Positions 34,805 through 44,039 of a stretch of DNA of 60,263 nt are shown here, piece after piece. The first letter of the stretch is position 1. Every line of letters starts with the position of its first letter. The notes below the pieces were generated by a model. It saw only the letters and a program-made list of their open reading frames with translations. It did no database searches and was not told the DNA's origin. Where the stretch lies: assembly GCA_015222055.1 (NCBI GenBank), contig JADFUR010000062.1, forward strand, positions 1-60,263, read 5' to 3'. Source of the stretch: Bacteroidota bacterium. Its GTDB lineage: Bacteria > Bacteroidota > Bacteroidia > Bacteroidales > B39-G9. A program made the translations under genes and the position numbers.

Positions 34805-35941
34805 TTATTTATTCCCTAAAATGGCTTCTAAGTTTTGTAATTGTTCGTTAAGAAGATTTTTATTTTTTTTATTTTGTTCGTTGTCAATTGCGACCTTTAA
34901 ATCATTTATCGCATCAGTTCTTTCTAAATAAACGGTGAGTTTTGCTGCTAATAATCTCACATTAAAATTATTATCTCTAAGCATTGGTGGTATGCTTTTT
35001 TTTGCAGACCATGAGCACATATCTACAAGATTTTGCATAGCCTCAAGCTTTTCCTCTTTCGATTTTAGAAGATTATTATATGATTCTTGTTGTTTTTGTA
35101 ATTGTTCTGAAGTAAATAAAATTTCTTTTTTGTATATCTCTGGTCTAACAACTCTTTTGTGATAAAAAACAATTTCTTTTTTAGCTACAATCCTAACTAA
35201 TCGTGGAATTATCCAGCGCATACCGGGCGTGTTTTCGGGGTGACCAACGACTGAGGCGGTTTTTCCTTTTTCAACATTTGTTATAATTATAAAAGGACGA
35301 TTGTTTGTCATATTTGAAGGAGATCCGTCAATCGTGTGAACATCGCTTAACATTATGGCTAGCTTTTTGTATTTATATTTTGATTTTTTTGCAGGAATTA
35401 ATACAGGACCTTCATAATATTGCGAATAGCAGATGTTGAAATTTTTTAGTTCAGGGAAAAATTTTTCACCTTCTTTTGTGATACAAAATTTTACTAAACC
35501 ATGTCCACGATGGTCATGCTCAATATCAATTGCTTCGCCACCACTTAATCCTAAAGAGGGATATCCGGGAGTTTCGGAAAGAATATATGCACCTGCACAA
35601 ATTCCAACAACACCTTTGCCTTGTTTTTTTACAAGATCAATAATTTTTTGTTGCCCTAATTCGCCAAGACTTGTTGTTTCGCCTCTTCCACTTCCTCCAG
35701 GGAACAAAAAAACATCAATATCATTAGCTTTTTCCGACATTATTTCGGAAGCAGAGATTGTCCTTGCTTCAATGTCGCTATCAATTTTTAATGCTTCAAG
35801 AGCATCTGTTATGCAATAAGGACTATCTCCGTTTTTGTCAAAAACACCAACTTTTATAATGTTGGTGAAATTGTTTTTTTGTTTTTGACATGCTGAAAAA
35901 ACAATTGCTAAACTAAAAAATAAAATTGTTGTTTTTTTCAT
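34805..35941 (-). CDS. Lipoprotein with BPL_N (class I glutamine amidotransferase-like) domain
   Basis: The signal peptide KKTTILFFSLAIVFSAC gives a lipoprotein anchored at C18. Residues about 28-250 form the biotin-protein-ligase N-terminal (BPL_N) domain, a flavodoxin/GATase1-like fold: VGVFDKNGDSPYC, DVFLFPGGSGRGE and VVGICAGAYIL with a nucleophile-elbow cysteine. The last 120 residues are helical and charged (EQLQKQQESYNNLLKSKEEKLE). The function outside the cytoplasm is unknown. Its start lies 3 bases after the stop of the N-terminal-nucleophile hydrolase gene, so the two are translationally coupled. Confidence 0.8.
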   Translation of the reverse strand: MKKTTILFFSLAIVFSACQKQKNNFTNIIKVGVFDKNGDSPYCITDALEALKIDSDIEARTISASEIMSEKANDIDVFLFPGGSGRGETTSLGELGQQKIIDLVKKQGKGVVGICAGAYILSETPGYPSLGLSGGEAIDIEHDHRGHGLVKFCITKEGEKFFPELKNFNICYSQYYEGPVLIPAKKSKYKYKKLAIMLSDVHTIDGSPSNMTNNRPFIIITNVEKGKTASVVGHPENTPGMRWIIPRLVRIVAKKEIVFYHKRVVRPEIYKKEILFTSEQLQKQQESYNNLLKSKEEKLEAMQNLVDMCSWSAKKSIPPMLRDNNFNVRLLAAKLTVYLERTDAINDLKVAIDNEQNKKNKNLLNEQLQNLEAILGNK

Positions 35942-35944
35942 CTT

Positions 35945-37165
35945 TTATTCTGATAAAATTTCAAATTTTTTTGAATACGTTTCAATTATTATCGAATCAA
36001 GTTCGTTGTAATATTCTTTTATCTTTTTTGGTTTGGGAGATGTCTTTCTCCACTGTTTTAATTTTTTTTCTGTAGCTTTAAAAATTTTATTTTCAACAGG
36101 CTCAATTTTTTGTATTATTCCTGTATTATCAGAATTAAAAAGTTTTGAAATTTGTAAGTATTTGCTTCCCGAAGACCTTTTAATAGGATAGCACTGTTCT
36201 TTAAGTTTTAACGACATATTGTTTAGAGGAGCATTCCCCAATTTGTTTGCAAGCAATACTTTTGGCAATTTTTTTCCTCCTCTAACCCACAAAGGAAGGG
36301 CAATGCATGTGTTTGGATAACCAACAATTGTCCAGATTGTTGCTAAGTCTTTTGTTTCATTTGCTTTTGCAGAATGAACAAGAATTGCTGATACAGAGCT
36401 GTTTCGTGTTATTAAATCCCCGGAATTTATAAAATGTTCACCATCTCTCACTGTCTTATATTCTTCTCTAAAATCTTTGTTTAAAATTGGATGTTTGAAA
36501 CAACGAGAAAATTTTTGAATAATTGTTTTGTAATTTAATTCATTGGTAGCATCTGCTTGATAAAAAAGGCTTTGTGCCGTTTGATATCTTATAAATCCAT
36601 ATCCGATATCTTTTTTTCCTGTAAAAGAATAATTTGTTCGGATAATATACCCATGTGGTGCTTGAGCTGAATTATTAGCATCAAATTTTGTAAAACTGTA
36701 ATTATTAACTTCATAAAAAGCAGCACCTCCTATGCCATCAATTACACCAAAATGAGCTGATAAGCCCATTGGCTTACTTAATGTGTCGAGTAGATTTTCA
36801 AAGTCTTGAAGTGTTGCACACTTTTGAAGAGCAAGTTTCATGAAATATCCCTCTAAATCTTTTTTAGAAGAAGTATCATTAATATTTACATTAAATGAAG
36901 CACTATTCATAATTGCAAAATTTTCAGAATTTGCTCCTCCCCATATTTGCTCGCCGTTAATATCTTTTGAATTTACAAGACCAATATAGTCGAACTTGCC
37001 GTCATCAAAAAACATCATTTTGTTTTTTTCATAATCAGAATCTCGCAGTTTCCACATCATTGAACGACCGTCATTTGTGTATTTCCCTGATATTATAGCA
37101 GTTGTGCAGGCAATTCCGTTATTAATAAACAATAAAGAGGCTAATGCAATTAATATTTTTTTCAT
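35945..37165 (-). CDS. Exported C45/acyl-transferase-like N-terminal nucleophile hydrolase
   Basis: The 406-residue protein starts MKKILIALASLLFINNGIAC followed by TTAIISGKYTNDGRSMMWKLRDSD. In the Ntn-hydrolase families related to penicillin acylase and acyl-CoA:6-aminopenicillanate acyltransferase, the mature enzyme begins with a catalytic Cys followed by TT/TS and, about 18-20 residues later, an Arg in a KxRDSD-type loop. Here signal peptidase cleavage before C20 would expose that cysteine directly. Supporting segments are IWGGANSENFAIMNSASFN, GLSAHFGVIDGIGGAAFYEVN and RTNYSF. It probably hydrolyses an amide of an unidentified compound in the periplasm. It sits between the e(P4)-type phosphatase and the BPL_N lipoprotein genes. 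Confidence 0.78.
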   Translation of the reverse strand: MKKILIALASLLFINNGIACTTAIISGKYTNDGRSMMWKLRDSDYEKNKMMFFDDGKFDYIGLVNSKDINGEQIWGGANSENFAIMNSASFNVNINDTSSKKDLEGYFMKLALQKCATLQDFENLLDTLSKPMGLSAHFGVIDGIGGAAFYEVNNYSFTKFDANNSAQAPHGYIIRTNYSFTGKKDIGYGFIRYQTAQSLFYQADATNELNYKTIIQKFSRCFKHPILNKDFREEYKTVRDGEHFINSGDLITRNSSVSAILVHSAKANETKDLATIWTIVGYPNTCIALPLWVRGGKKLPKVLLANKLGNAPLNNMSLKLKEQCYPIKRSSGSKYLQISKLFNSDNTGIIQKIEPVENKIFKATEKKLKQWRKTSPKPKKIKEYYNELDSIIIETYSKKFEILSE

Positions 37166-37213
37166 CGAAAATTTAATTTTTTGAAATAAATAAGAATAGG
37201 GACGTCATTAAAA

Positions 37214-38020
37214 TTAATATCCCAGCAAACAATCTTTTAATTTTTTATTTTTTATTTCTTTTGATAGTTTATAGGTGTTTCCATAAATAGCTTTTTCCCA
37301 GTCACCATACATTGGGTTTGGAAGAATAATAAATTTTGTTCCAAAGTCACCACTGTTTTTGTCAACTATATCAATAGCAAGTTTTTCGTTACGGTTTTCA
37401 TAAATTTCTGAGTAATCGGTTAAATTATCACCAATTAAAAGTATTATTTTGTATTTTCCTTCAATATTGGCTCGTCTTTGTTTTTTGCCGGATTCTGTTG
37501 TTTTTAATAAAAAATGAGCAGAATCAACACAAGAGAATTTTAATTTTTTCATATTTTTCATTGTAACGTCCAACTCTTCTTCTAAACGATTTGAGATATA
37601 AAATACATCAACCCCATTATTTTTTGCATAATTCGTGAATTCTACAGCACCGGGCAATGCTTTTGCTTTTGACAAACTGGTCCATTCTTTCCACGTTTTT
37701 GTGCTGTAATTTTGTCCGGTCTTAACACATTTTACCTGAAAAGGACTGTTATCTAAAACCGTTTCATCAATGTCGAGCACAACAGCTTTTTTTTGACTTT
37801 TGCCAACTTCTGAAATGCTTTTGTCAACAATCATTTTTGCTAAATTAAAAGATTGATAATAAATGGCACGCATCTCCGCAGAATTTTGAAACCAAACAGT
37901 TGACATCAAAAGATGTTCGTTTGTTGTGTCTGCTTTTTTTTGTGTTTTTGTTTCTTTAATTACGTTTTGGCATGAAACAAAAATAAAAAACATTAGACTT
38001 AAAATTATAATTTTTTTCAT
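37214..38020 (-). CDS. Lipoprotein e(P4)-type 5'-nucleotidase / acid phosphatase
   Basis: A HAD-superfamily class C acid phosphatase anchored at the outer membrane: lipobox FVSC at C17, then VVLDIDETVLDNSPF (80-94, catalytic D83 and D85), VFYISNRLEEELD as motif II, and IGDNLTDYSE as the acidic motif IV. The 268-residue size is normal for e(P4) proteins, which strip phosphate from NMN and other nucleotides so the nucleoside can be imported. It is the first gene of a three-gene run of exported hydrolase-like proteins (spacing 48 and 3 bases). It fits with the secreted nucleases and deoC as part of nucleotide salvage. Confidence 0.9.
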   Translation of the reverse strand: MKKIIILSLMFFIFVSCQNVIKETKTQKKADTTNEHLLMSTVWFQNSAEMRAIYYQSFNLAKMIVDKSISEVGKSQKKAVVLDIDETVLDNSPFQVKCVKTGQNYSTKTWKEWTSLSKAKALPGAVEFTNYAKNNGVDVFYISNRLEEELDVTMKNMKKLKFSCVDSAHFLLKTTESGKKQRRANIEGKYKIILLIGDNLTDYSEIYENRNEKLAIDIVDKNSGDFGTKFIILPNPMYGDWEKAIYGNTYKLSKEIKNKKLKDCLLGY

Positions 38021-38177
38021 TGGTTATTTTTTGATTAATAATTATTATTTTTAGCAACTAGTTATTTTTTTTATTTGAAGTTAAAAAGTTTTTATTTTTA
38101 CAAAAGAACAAAAAAAAAATCATTTGTAACTTTTTAATTAGGATAAACGTTTTAATGTTGAATTTTGTACGTTTTTT

Positions 38178-38663
38178 ATGACTGTTGATGAATATAATAA
38201 GAGTGTTGACTTGTATTCTGATAATGTCTATCGCTTTATTTTAAAGAATATTAGAGATGTTGATAAGGCTAAAGATATTATTCAGGACACTTATGAAAAG
38301 TTATGGATAAATGCTGAAAAGGTTAATTTTTTAAAAGTTAAGTCGTATATATTTACTACGGCTTATCACACAATGATTGATTTGATTCGAAAAGAAAAGA
38401 AAAATGTTGATTTTGAGTGTGTTAACCCCGAGAATTATTCTCATTCTCAGCAATATTCTGATTTAAGTGAGTTGTTGAATGAAGCAGTTAATAGATTGCC
38501 GGAGATTCAACGTTCTGTAGTATTGTTGAGAGATTATGAGGGCTATTCGTATAAAGAAATAGCAGATATTACGAAATTAAACGAGTCTCAGGTTAAAGTG
38601 TATATTTATAGAGCAAGAGTTTTTTTAAAAAATTATATTGGCAGCTTAGACGCTGTTGTATAG
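38178..38663 (+). CDS. ECF-type RNA polymerase sigma factor
   Basis: The 161-residue protein has region 2 (YRFILKNIRDVDKAKDIIQDTYEKLW, IFTTAYHTMIDLIRKEKK) and region 4 (LPEIQRSVVLLRDYEGYSYKEIADI and the helix-turn-helix ESQVKVYIYRARVFLKNYI). ECF factors direct transcription of small stress or surface regulons. It is followed 12 bases later by a membrane protein with the usual features of its anti-sigma factor, and then by an outer-membrane barrel, together forming one regulatory unit. No matching -35/-10 box could be assigned by eye. Confidence 0.93.
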   Translation: MTVDEYNKSVDLYSDNVYRFILKNIRDVDKAKDIIQDTYEKLWINAEKVNFLKVKSYIFTTAYHTMIDLIRKEKKNVDFECVNPENYSHSQQYSDLSELLNEAVNRLPEIQRSVVLLRDYEGYSYKEIADITKLNESQVKVYIYRARVFLKNYIGSLDAVV

Positions 38664-38675
38664 AAGTTAATTGTT

Positions 38676-39914
38676 ATGAATATTAATAGAAATAATTACG
38701 AAAGTTTTTTTCTTGACTATTTTGACAGAAATCTGAATTCTGAGCAAGAAGAACAATTGTTTGTGTTTTTGTCTAATAATATTGACCTGAAATTTGAATT
38801 CGATGATTTTGAAAATTTTAGTATTTGTGAAGAGGAAAATTTTATTTTCCCCAATAAAAAAGATTTGAAAAAAGAATTAATCAGTAAAGATAAATTTAGT
38901 GAATATTGTATAGATAAAGTTGAAGGGAAATTTTCTCCTAATCAAGAAAAAAATTTTAAAGATTTTTTTAAAATAAACCCTGAATGCAAAAAAGATTACG
39001 AGTTTTATAAAAAAACAATTCTTCAACCTGATTTGTCTGTAAATTTTGATGAAAAACAGGAGTTGAAAAAGATAGACTTTAATTTGGATTTTGATCAAGC
39101 CTCTGTTGCTTGTCTTGAAAATGATTTATCTCTATCAGAAAAAAATAGATTTGAAAAATTTTTAAAACAAAATTCACAAAAACATAAAGAATATCTGCAA
39201 TATAAAAAAACAATATTAAAGTCGGATAAATCAATTGTATTTGAGAACAAGATATTGTTAAAAAAATATATTGCTAGCAAAACAAATAATATTAAAACAA
39301 TAATTTCTTATGCTTCAGCAGCTGCCGCAATTGTTTTGTTCTTTTTTGGATTCAACTATTATCAAGATCTTTTAAAAACAGAGACTGTGGCTATGTCAAA
39401 AATAGATTCTACAGAAACCAGAGTTTCATTTTCGAATTCAGCAGCTTTCCTAAATCCACCAGAAAAGCAAAAGAAACTGTTTGATGCGAAAAATTATGGC
39501 TCAAAACAATATAAAAAAATGATTAAAGAGCAGACAGAAGATCATAAGAAAAATGAAAGAGAAATTATAAAGCCAATTAAATCACTTCAAGACGTTCGTT
39601 TTGCCAATAATTATAAAAAAAGCTCTGCTATTAAACCAAAATTATATAAAATAATTAGAACTTACCCTAAAAAATACAACACAATTTCTGATGCAATAAC
39701 ACAAAAAATTACAGAAAAAATAATCAAACCAGAAAACGTTTCGAAAACAATTAATTTTTGGGATATTGCACAAGCAGGAATACGCACATTCAACAATTTA
39801 ACAGGTAGCAAAATTGAATTGAAAAAACAAAGTGTAAATAATGGAAAGAGCCAAGTATTGGCAGTTTATTCCAAAAATTTTAATTTCTCCACAAAAATTA
39901 AAAAAACAAAGTAA
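38676..39914 (+). CDS. Membrane-bound putative anti-sigma factor with three N-terminal repeats
   Basis: The 412-residue protein has a cytoplasmic N-terminal half built from three diverged copies of a roughly 65-residue unit: FFLDYFDRNLNSEQEEQL..., FSEYCIDKVEGKFSPNQEKNF... and FDQASVACLENDLSLSEKNRF.... Copies two and three each end in a YKKTIL...DKSI/DLSV...F motif. One transmembrane helix follows (about 209-229, ISYASAAAAIVLFFFGF) and then a Lys/Asn-rich periplasmic tail ending FSTKIKKTK. Position directly after the ECF sigma gene supports an anti-sigma role. No zinc HxxxCxxC motif is seen. Three sigma-binding-like units instead of one is unusual. Confidence 0.75.
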   Translation: MNINRNNYESFFLDYFDRNLNSEQEEQLFVFLSNNIDLKFEFDDFENFSICEEENFIFPNKKDLKKELISKDKFSEYCIDKVEGKFSPNQEKNFKDFFKINPECKKDYEFYKKTILQPDLSVNFDEKQELKKIDFNLDFDQASVACLENDLSLSEKNRFEKFLKQNSQKHKEYLQYKKTILKSDKSIVFENKILLKKYIASKTNNIKTIISYASAAAAIVLFFFGFNYYQDLLKTETVAMSKIDSTETRVSFSNSAAFLNPPEKQKKLFDAKNYGSKQYKKMIKEQTEDHKKNEREIIKPIKSLQDVRFANNYKKSSAIKPKLYKIIRTYPKKYNTISDAITQKITEKIIKPENVSKTINFWDIAQAGIRTFNNLTGSKIELKKQSVNNGKSQVLAVYSKNFNFSTKIKKTK

Positions 39915-40070
39915 GCCTGTAACAAATTAATCATAACAGCCGTCTTATTATCGAATTTGAATTAATTGTATGTTTTTGAGTTATATAATTTTATTCTTAA
40001 TTATAGGTCAAAAATTTATTGACTTTGTGCATAAAAATGAAAAATATTGAAATATTAAAATATTAAAAAA

Positions 40071-41192
40071 ATGAAAAAAATTACAAGCTTATTTTTAGTA
40101 ATGATTTTCTCAATGAGTATAATGGCTCAAATGCCGGGCACTCTTAATGAAGAAAATTTTGATGCAATTACAAGTAAGGCATCAGTGGACACTGTTATTT
40201 TAAAAGTCAAAGACAAAACAGTTGTAGAGAAACAAAAATTTCAGGCCGATAATCAAAAAAAACATTCGGAAGGAATAATTGACCCATTGCCTGTTGATAG
40301 TTCAGAAAATAATATGCATGTTAAGGTTAAAGGAAAAGATGTTGTTATAATTCAAAATGAAGATGGAACTACACGAGTAAATGTATCTCATGATGAAAAA
40401 AAGAAGAAAGTAACTCTGCATGTCGATTCTGATGCAGATTACAACTATAACTATTCTAATTCTGACACAACCCGAATTAGAATTGGTAAAAAGAAATTTA
40501 TGATAATTGACGATGGCGATAACAATCAAATATTTTTTGAAAACGATGATTCTGATAATAAAAAGAAATTTAAAGGGCACTACAGCGGATTTGACATTGG
40601 TATAAATAATTATTTTACAAGTGAATTTTCAACCAGTCTGCCAGCTAATGAAGAGTATATGAATCTTAATTCTGGAAAATCTTGGGGTGTTAATATTAAT
40701 CTTATTCAGAAAAGCATAGGTTTGTTTAACAATAATATTGGATTGGTTACTGGTATGGGGCTTGAGTTTAATAATTACCGCTTCGATAACAAACAATTAG
40801 TTATCGCCGGAGATTCTACCGTTTTGTATTCATATAAGGAAACTGAGCGCAATTATGAAAAAAATAAACTGGCTACTACTTATTTAACAGTACCATTAAT
40901 TATGGAATTTCAAATACCTGTTCGTGAAAAAAACAAATCAATATACTTATCTTTAGGTGTAACAGGAAGTATTAAATTAGGATCACATGTGAAATTAGAA
41001 GAGAAAAGTGGAAACAAAGAAAAAATACGCGATGATTTTAATTTATCTCCTTTGAGATATGGATTAACCGCAAGAGTTGGTTATGACGATTTTGGCATAT
41101 TTGCAAACTACAGTCTTCAGCAAATGTTTGAAAAAAATAAAGGCCCTGAGCTATATCCTTTTACAATTGGATTTTCGTTTATTTGTTTTTAA
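40071..41192 (+). CDS. Outer membrane beta-barrel protein of the ECF module
   Basis: After a signal peptide (KKITSLFLVMIFSMSIMAQ) lies an acidic, Asp/Asn/Lys-rich periplasmic segment (about 20-170). The last 200 residues have alternating beta strands typical of small PorT/OMP_b-brl_2 barrels: GHYSGFDIGINNYF, GVNINLIQKSIGLFNNNIGLVTGMGLEFNNY, TTYLTVPLIMEFQIP, IYLSLGVTGSIKLG and ending YPFTIGFSFICF with a terminal aromatic residue. It is probably the target or sensor partner of the sigma/anti-sigma pair. A 156-base gap precedes it and a strong terminator follows. Confidence 0.8.
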   Translation: MKKITSLFLVMIFSMSIMAQMPGTLNEENFDAITSKASVDTVILKVKDKTVVEKQKFQADNQKKHSEGIIDPLPVDSSENNMHVKVKGKDVVIIQNEDGTTRVNVSHDEKKKKVTLHVDSDADYNYNYSNSDTTRIRIGKKKFMIIDDGDNNQIFFENDDSDNKKKFKGHYSGFDIGINNYFTSEFSTSLPANEEYMNLNSGKSWGVNINLIQKSIGLFNNNIGLVTGMGLEFNNYRFDNKQLVIAGDSTVLYSYKETERNYEKNKLATTYLTVPLIMEFQIPVREKNKSIYLSLGVTGSIKLGSHVKLEEKSGNKEKIRDDFNLSPLRYGLTARVGYDDFGIFANYSLQQMFEKNKGPELYPFTIGFSFICF

Positions 41193-41209
41193 AAATAAAA
41201 AATTATGTA

Positions 41210-41241
41210 AAAAAACCGTTCTTTTTAAGAACGGTTTTTTT
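41210..41241 (+). terminator. Rho-independent terminator after the beta-barrel gene
   Basis: AAAACCGTTCTT and AAGAACGGTTTT pair around a short TTT loop, followed by a T-run. A second, looser GCGAATTT/AAATTCGC pair lies just downstream at about 41244-41283. Confidence 0.85.
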
Positions 41242-41463
41242 ATGCGAATTTTATATTTATTTTGTTGTTTTGTTTAAATTCGCAACGTTTTTAAGGATTG
41301 CTTTTAACAGATTTATTTAAAAATAAATGCAATTTTTTTATTTGCACATTACTATTAATTCAAGATAGTTTTGTATTCAATTTTAATAATAGTTTTCCCA
41401 AATCAGAAAAAAATAATTACTTTGGCACAAATATTATAAAGGCAGAAATATCATTAATTAAAA

Positions 41464-44025
41464 ATGAAAATTGTAAAAAAAATTGTAATCTGGTTTTTTC
41501 TAATAGTTCCATTGGTTATTACATCGGGAATAGCAATTGCTTATTTTTTCGAAAAAGATGTTAATGCGTTTTTTGTTAAGCAAATTGATAAGCATTTAGA
41601 AACAAAGATAGATGTAAAAAAAATTCACTTTTCGATATTGAAGAAATTTCCAAATGCGTCAGTTGAGTTTTCTGATGTTGTTGCTTTTTCAGCAAAAGAT
41701 TTGCAAAAGAAAGATTTTAAAATTAAGAATACTGACACTTTATTTACTGCTGAAAAATTATTTTTTGAATTCAACATTATAGATATTCTTAATAAGAAAT
41801 ATAAAATCCATAAAATTAATATTAGAAACGGAGAGCTCTACATTGCTGTTGATAAAAAAGGGAATGATAACTATCATTTTTTTAATAGTAATAAAATTGG
41901 AGGGGAAAGTTTTAACATTAATCTTAAAGAAATTTCGTTGTCAAATGTTAGAGTTATATATCATAATTTGTTAAAGCAAACACAACTACAAGTATATTCG
42001 AAAAATTTATCATTGCGAGGAAATTTCTCGGCTGAGAATTATTTAATGTCAACAAAGGGAGATTTAAAATTTGAGAAAATTATTTTTGGGAATGTTAATT
42101 ATGTTAAAACAAATGATGTTTCTTTGTCGCTTGGTGTTGAAGTGGAAAATAATAATTTTAAAATTTTAAAAGGTCAACTTTCAATTTCTGATTTGATTTT
42201 TGCAATTAGCGGAGAAATAAATATTGGGGAAAAAACTTATCCCAATATTATTATAAAAGGCAAAAAAATAAGGATCGAATCTCTTCTATCAATATTACCC
42301 AAAGGGCTTGACTTTCTTAAAAAAGATTATTCAGGAACCGGAGATGTTTTTTTTACAACTAAAATTAATGGACAAATAAGCAAATTCCAATCTCCTCATA
42401 TTGAAACAAATTTTAGTGTTAAAGATGCAACAATTATAAATAAAAAATCTAAAATAAAGATTACTGGTTTTTTTGCAAAAGGATTTTTTTCTACAGGGAA
42501 ACAGAATAAACCAAAGAGTTCCTATTTGAATGTTTCTGAGTTCAGAGCAGCATTAAACGAAAGTAATTTTAATGGTTCTGTTAGTTTTAAAAATTTTAAT
42601 TTACCAGATTTGCATGTAAAAATTAACGCCGATTGCAATCTTTCAGAAATGCAAAAGTTTTTAAAAATTAAGAACATACAACATATTAGTGGAAATTTAA
42701 AAACGACAATAGATTTTTTTGATAAAATAAAAAATTTTAACAATTATTCTTTTAATAGCTTTAAAAATTCTTTAACCGGAGGAAGTGTTTATTTGAAAAA
42801 TGTTAATTTTCAACTAACTAGGAGTAATTATAATTTTCTAAATATTAGCGGGAAAGCCAATTTTAACGGAAATGATGTTGATGTGAAAAAAATGACGTTT
42901 CAAACTTGTGGTAATAAGTTTAAATTTAGTGGTAAAATAAATAATTTGTTTTCATATTTATTTGAAGAAAAGCACACTTTATTTATTAATGGTTCTGTTT
43001 ATTCTCCAAATATTATTGTAGATAGTTTTTTGTTTGTAAATACAAATAGTGAACAAAAGAAAATGAATTTTTCAAGAAAAATAAATTTTAAATTAAATTT
43101 AAAAGCGGGAAATTTTTCGTGGGATAAGTTTTGTGCCAAAAATGTAACGGGGTTCTTAAATTATAGCAATAAGTCAATGTCATTTAGGTCTCTATTGTTT
43201 GATTCTATGCAAGGCAAAGTTTCTGCCGACGGTGTTTTTTCACAAAATAGAAACGGCAATTTTGCGTTAACATCAATTGCTGATTTGATAGATATTGACA
43301 TTAGTAAATTGTTTTTGAATTTTGATAATTTTGGGCAGGAATTTATTAGTTATAATAACCTTAAAGGATTATGTGTTGCTAATGTTAATTTATTTTCAGA
43401 GTGGAAAAATAATTTTGATTTTATCCCAAGCACATTCTATGTTACAAGTTCATTAACAATAAATAACGGAGAATTAATTGATTTTGATCCAGCAGAAAAA
43501 CTTTCTTCTTTTGCAAAAATAGAAGAGCTAAAACATATAAAATTTTCAAGCCTCACTAACGATATTATCATTAAAAATGAAAAAGTGATTATTCCTGAAA
43601 TGAAGGTTAACTCATCAGCTTTTAATTTGTCTTTTTCTGGAACTCAAAGTTTCAAAGGAAATATTTCTTATAAAGCAAAATTATTGTTGTCGGAATTATT
43701 AGCAAAAAAGGCAGGAATATCAAAAAAAGAAAACAATGAGTTTGGAGTTATTGAAGATGATGGCTTAGGTAAAACGAGTCTTTATTTTAAGATTTTTGGA
43801 ACCACAGATGATTATCAGATAAAATATGATACAAAAAGGGTTGAAAAGCAAATGAAAAATCGATTTAAACAAGAAAAAAAGGTGTTTAAAACAATATTAA
43901 ATGAGGAATTTGGTTTATTCAAAAAGGATAGCTCCATTATGATGGATAAAATAAATAAGAAAAATAAAAAGTCGCCTGTCCAGCCCTTTATTATTGAGTG
44001 GAACGAAGATGATACCATAAATTAA
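41464..44025 (+). CDS. AsmA-family protein
   Basis: The 853-residue protein has one N-terminal transmembrane helix (IVIWFFLIVPLVITSGIAIAYFF) and a long periplasmic part of repeating beta strands. AsmA N-terminal signatures are seen in DVKKIHFSILKKFPNASVEFSDV and INIRNGELYIAVDKKGNDNYHFF. The C-terminus has the AsmA_2-like TSIADLIDIDISKLF and SLTNDIIIKNEKVIIPEMKVNSS. AsmA-like proteins are now viewed as lipid-transfer or outer-membrane assembly factors that bridge the periplasm. It is followed after 14 bases by a histidine kinase gene, which suggests co-transcription. Confidence 0.88.
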   Translation: MKIVKKIVIWFFLIVPLVITSGIAIAYFFEKDVNAFFVKQIDKHLETKIDVKKIHFSILKKFPNASVEFSDVVAFSAKDLQKKDFKIKNTDTLFTAEKLFFEFNIIDILNKKYKIHKINIRNGELYIAVDKKGNDNYHFFNSNKIGGESFNINLKEISLSNVRVIYHNLLKQTQLQVYSKNLSLRGNFSAENYLMSTKGDLKFEKIIFGNVNYVKTNDVSLSLGVEVENNNFKILKGQLSISDLIFAISGEINIGEKTYPNIIIKGKKIRIESLLSILPKGLDFLKKDYSGTGDVFFTTKINGQISKFQSPHIETNFSVKDATIINKKSKIKITGFFAKGFFSTGKQNKPKSSYLNVSEFRAALNESNFNGSVSFKNFNLPDLHVKINADCNLSEMQKFLKIKNIQHISGNLKTTIDFFDKIKNFNNYSFNSFKNSLTGGSVYLKNVNFQLTRSNYNFLNISGKANFNGNDVDVKKMTFQTCGNKFKFSGKINNLFSYLFEEKHTLFINGSVYSPNIIVDSFLFVNTNSEQKKMNFSRKINFKLNLKAGNFSWDKFCAKNVTGFLNYSNKSMSFRSLLFDSMQGKVSADGVFSQNRNGNFALTSIADLIDIDISKLFLNFDNFGQEFISYNNLKGLCVANVNLFSEWKNNFDFIPSTFYVTSSLTINNGELIDFDPAEKLSSFAKIEELKHIKFSSLTNDIIIKNEKVIIPEMKVNSSAFNLSFSGTQSFKGNISYKAKLLLSELLAKKAGISKKENNEFGVIEDDGLGKTSLYFKIFGTTDDYQIKYDTKRVEKQMKNRFKQEKKVFKTILNEEFGLFKKDSSIMMDKINKKNKKSPVQPFIIEWNEDDTIN

Positions 44026-44039
44026 TTAAGAGAATTATT

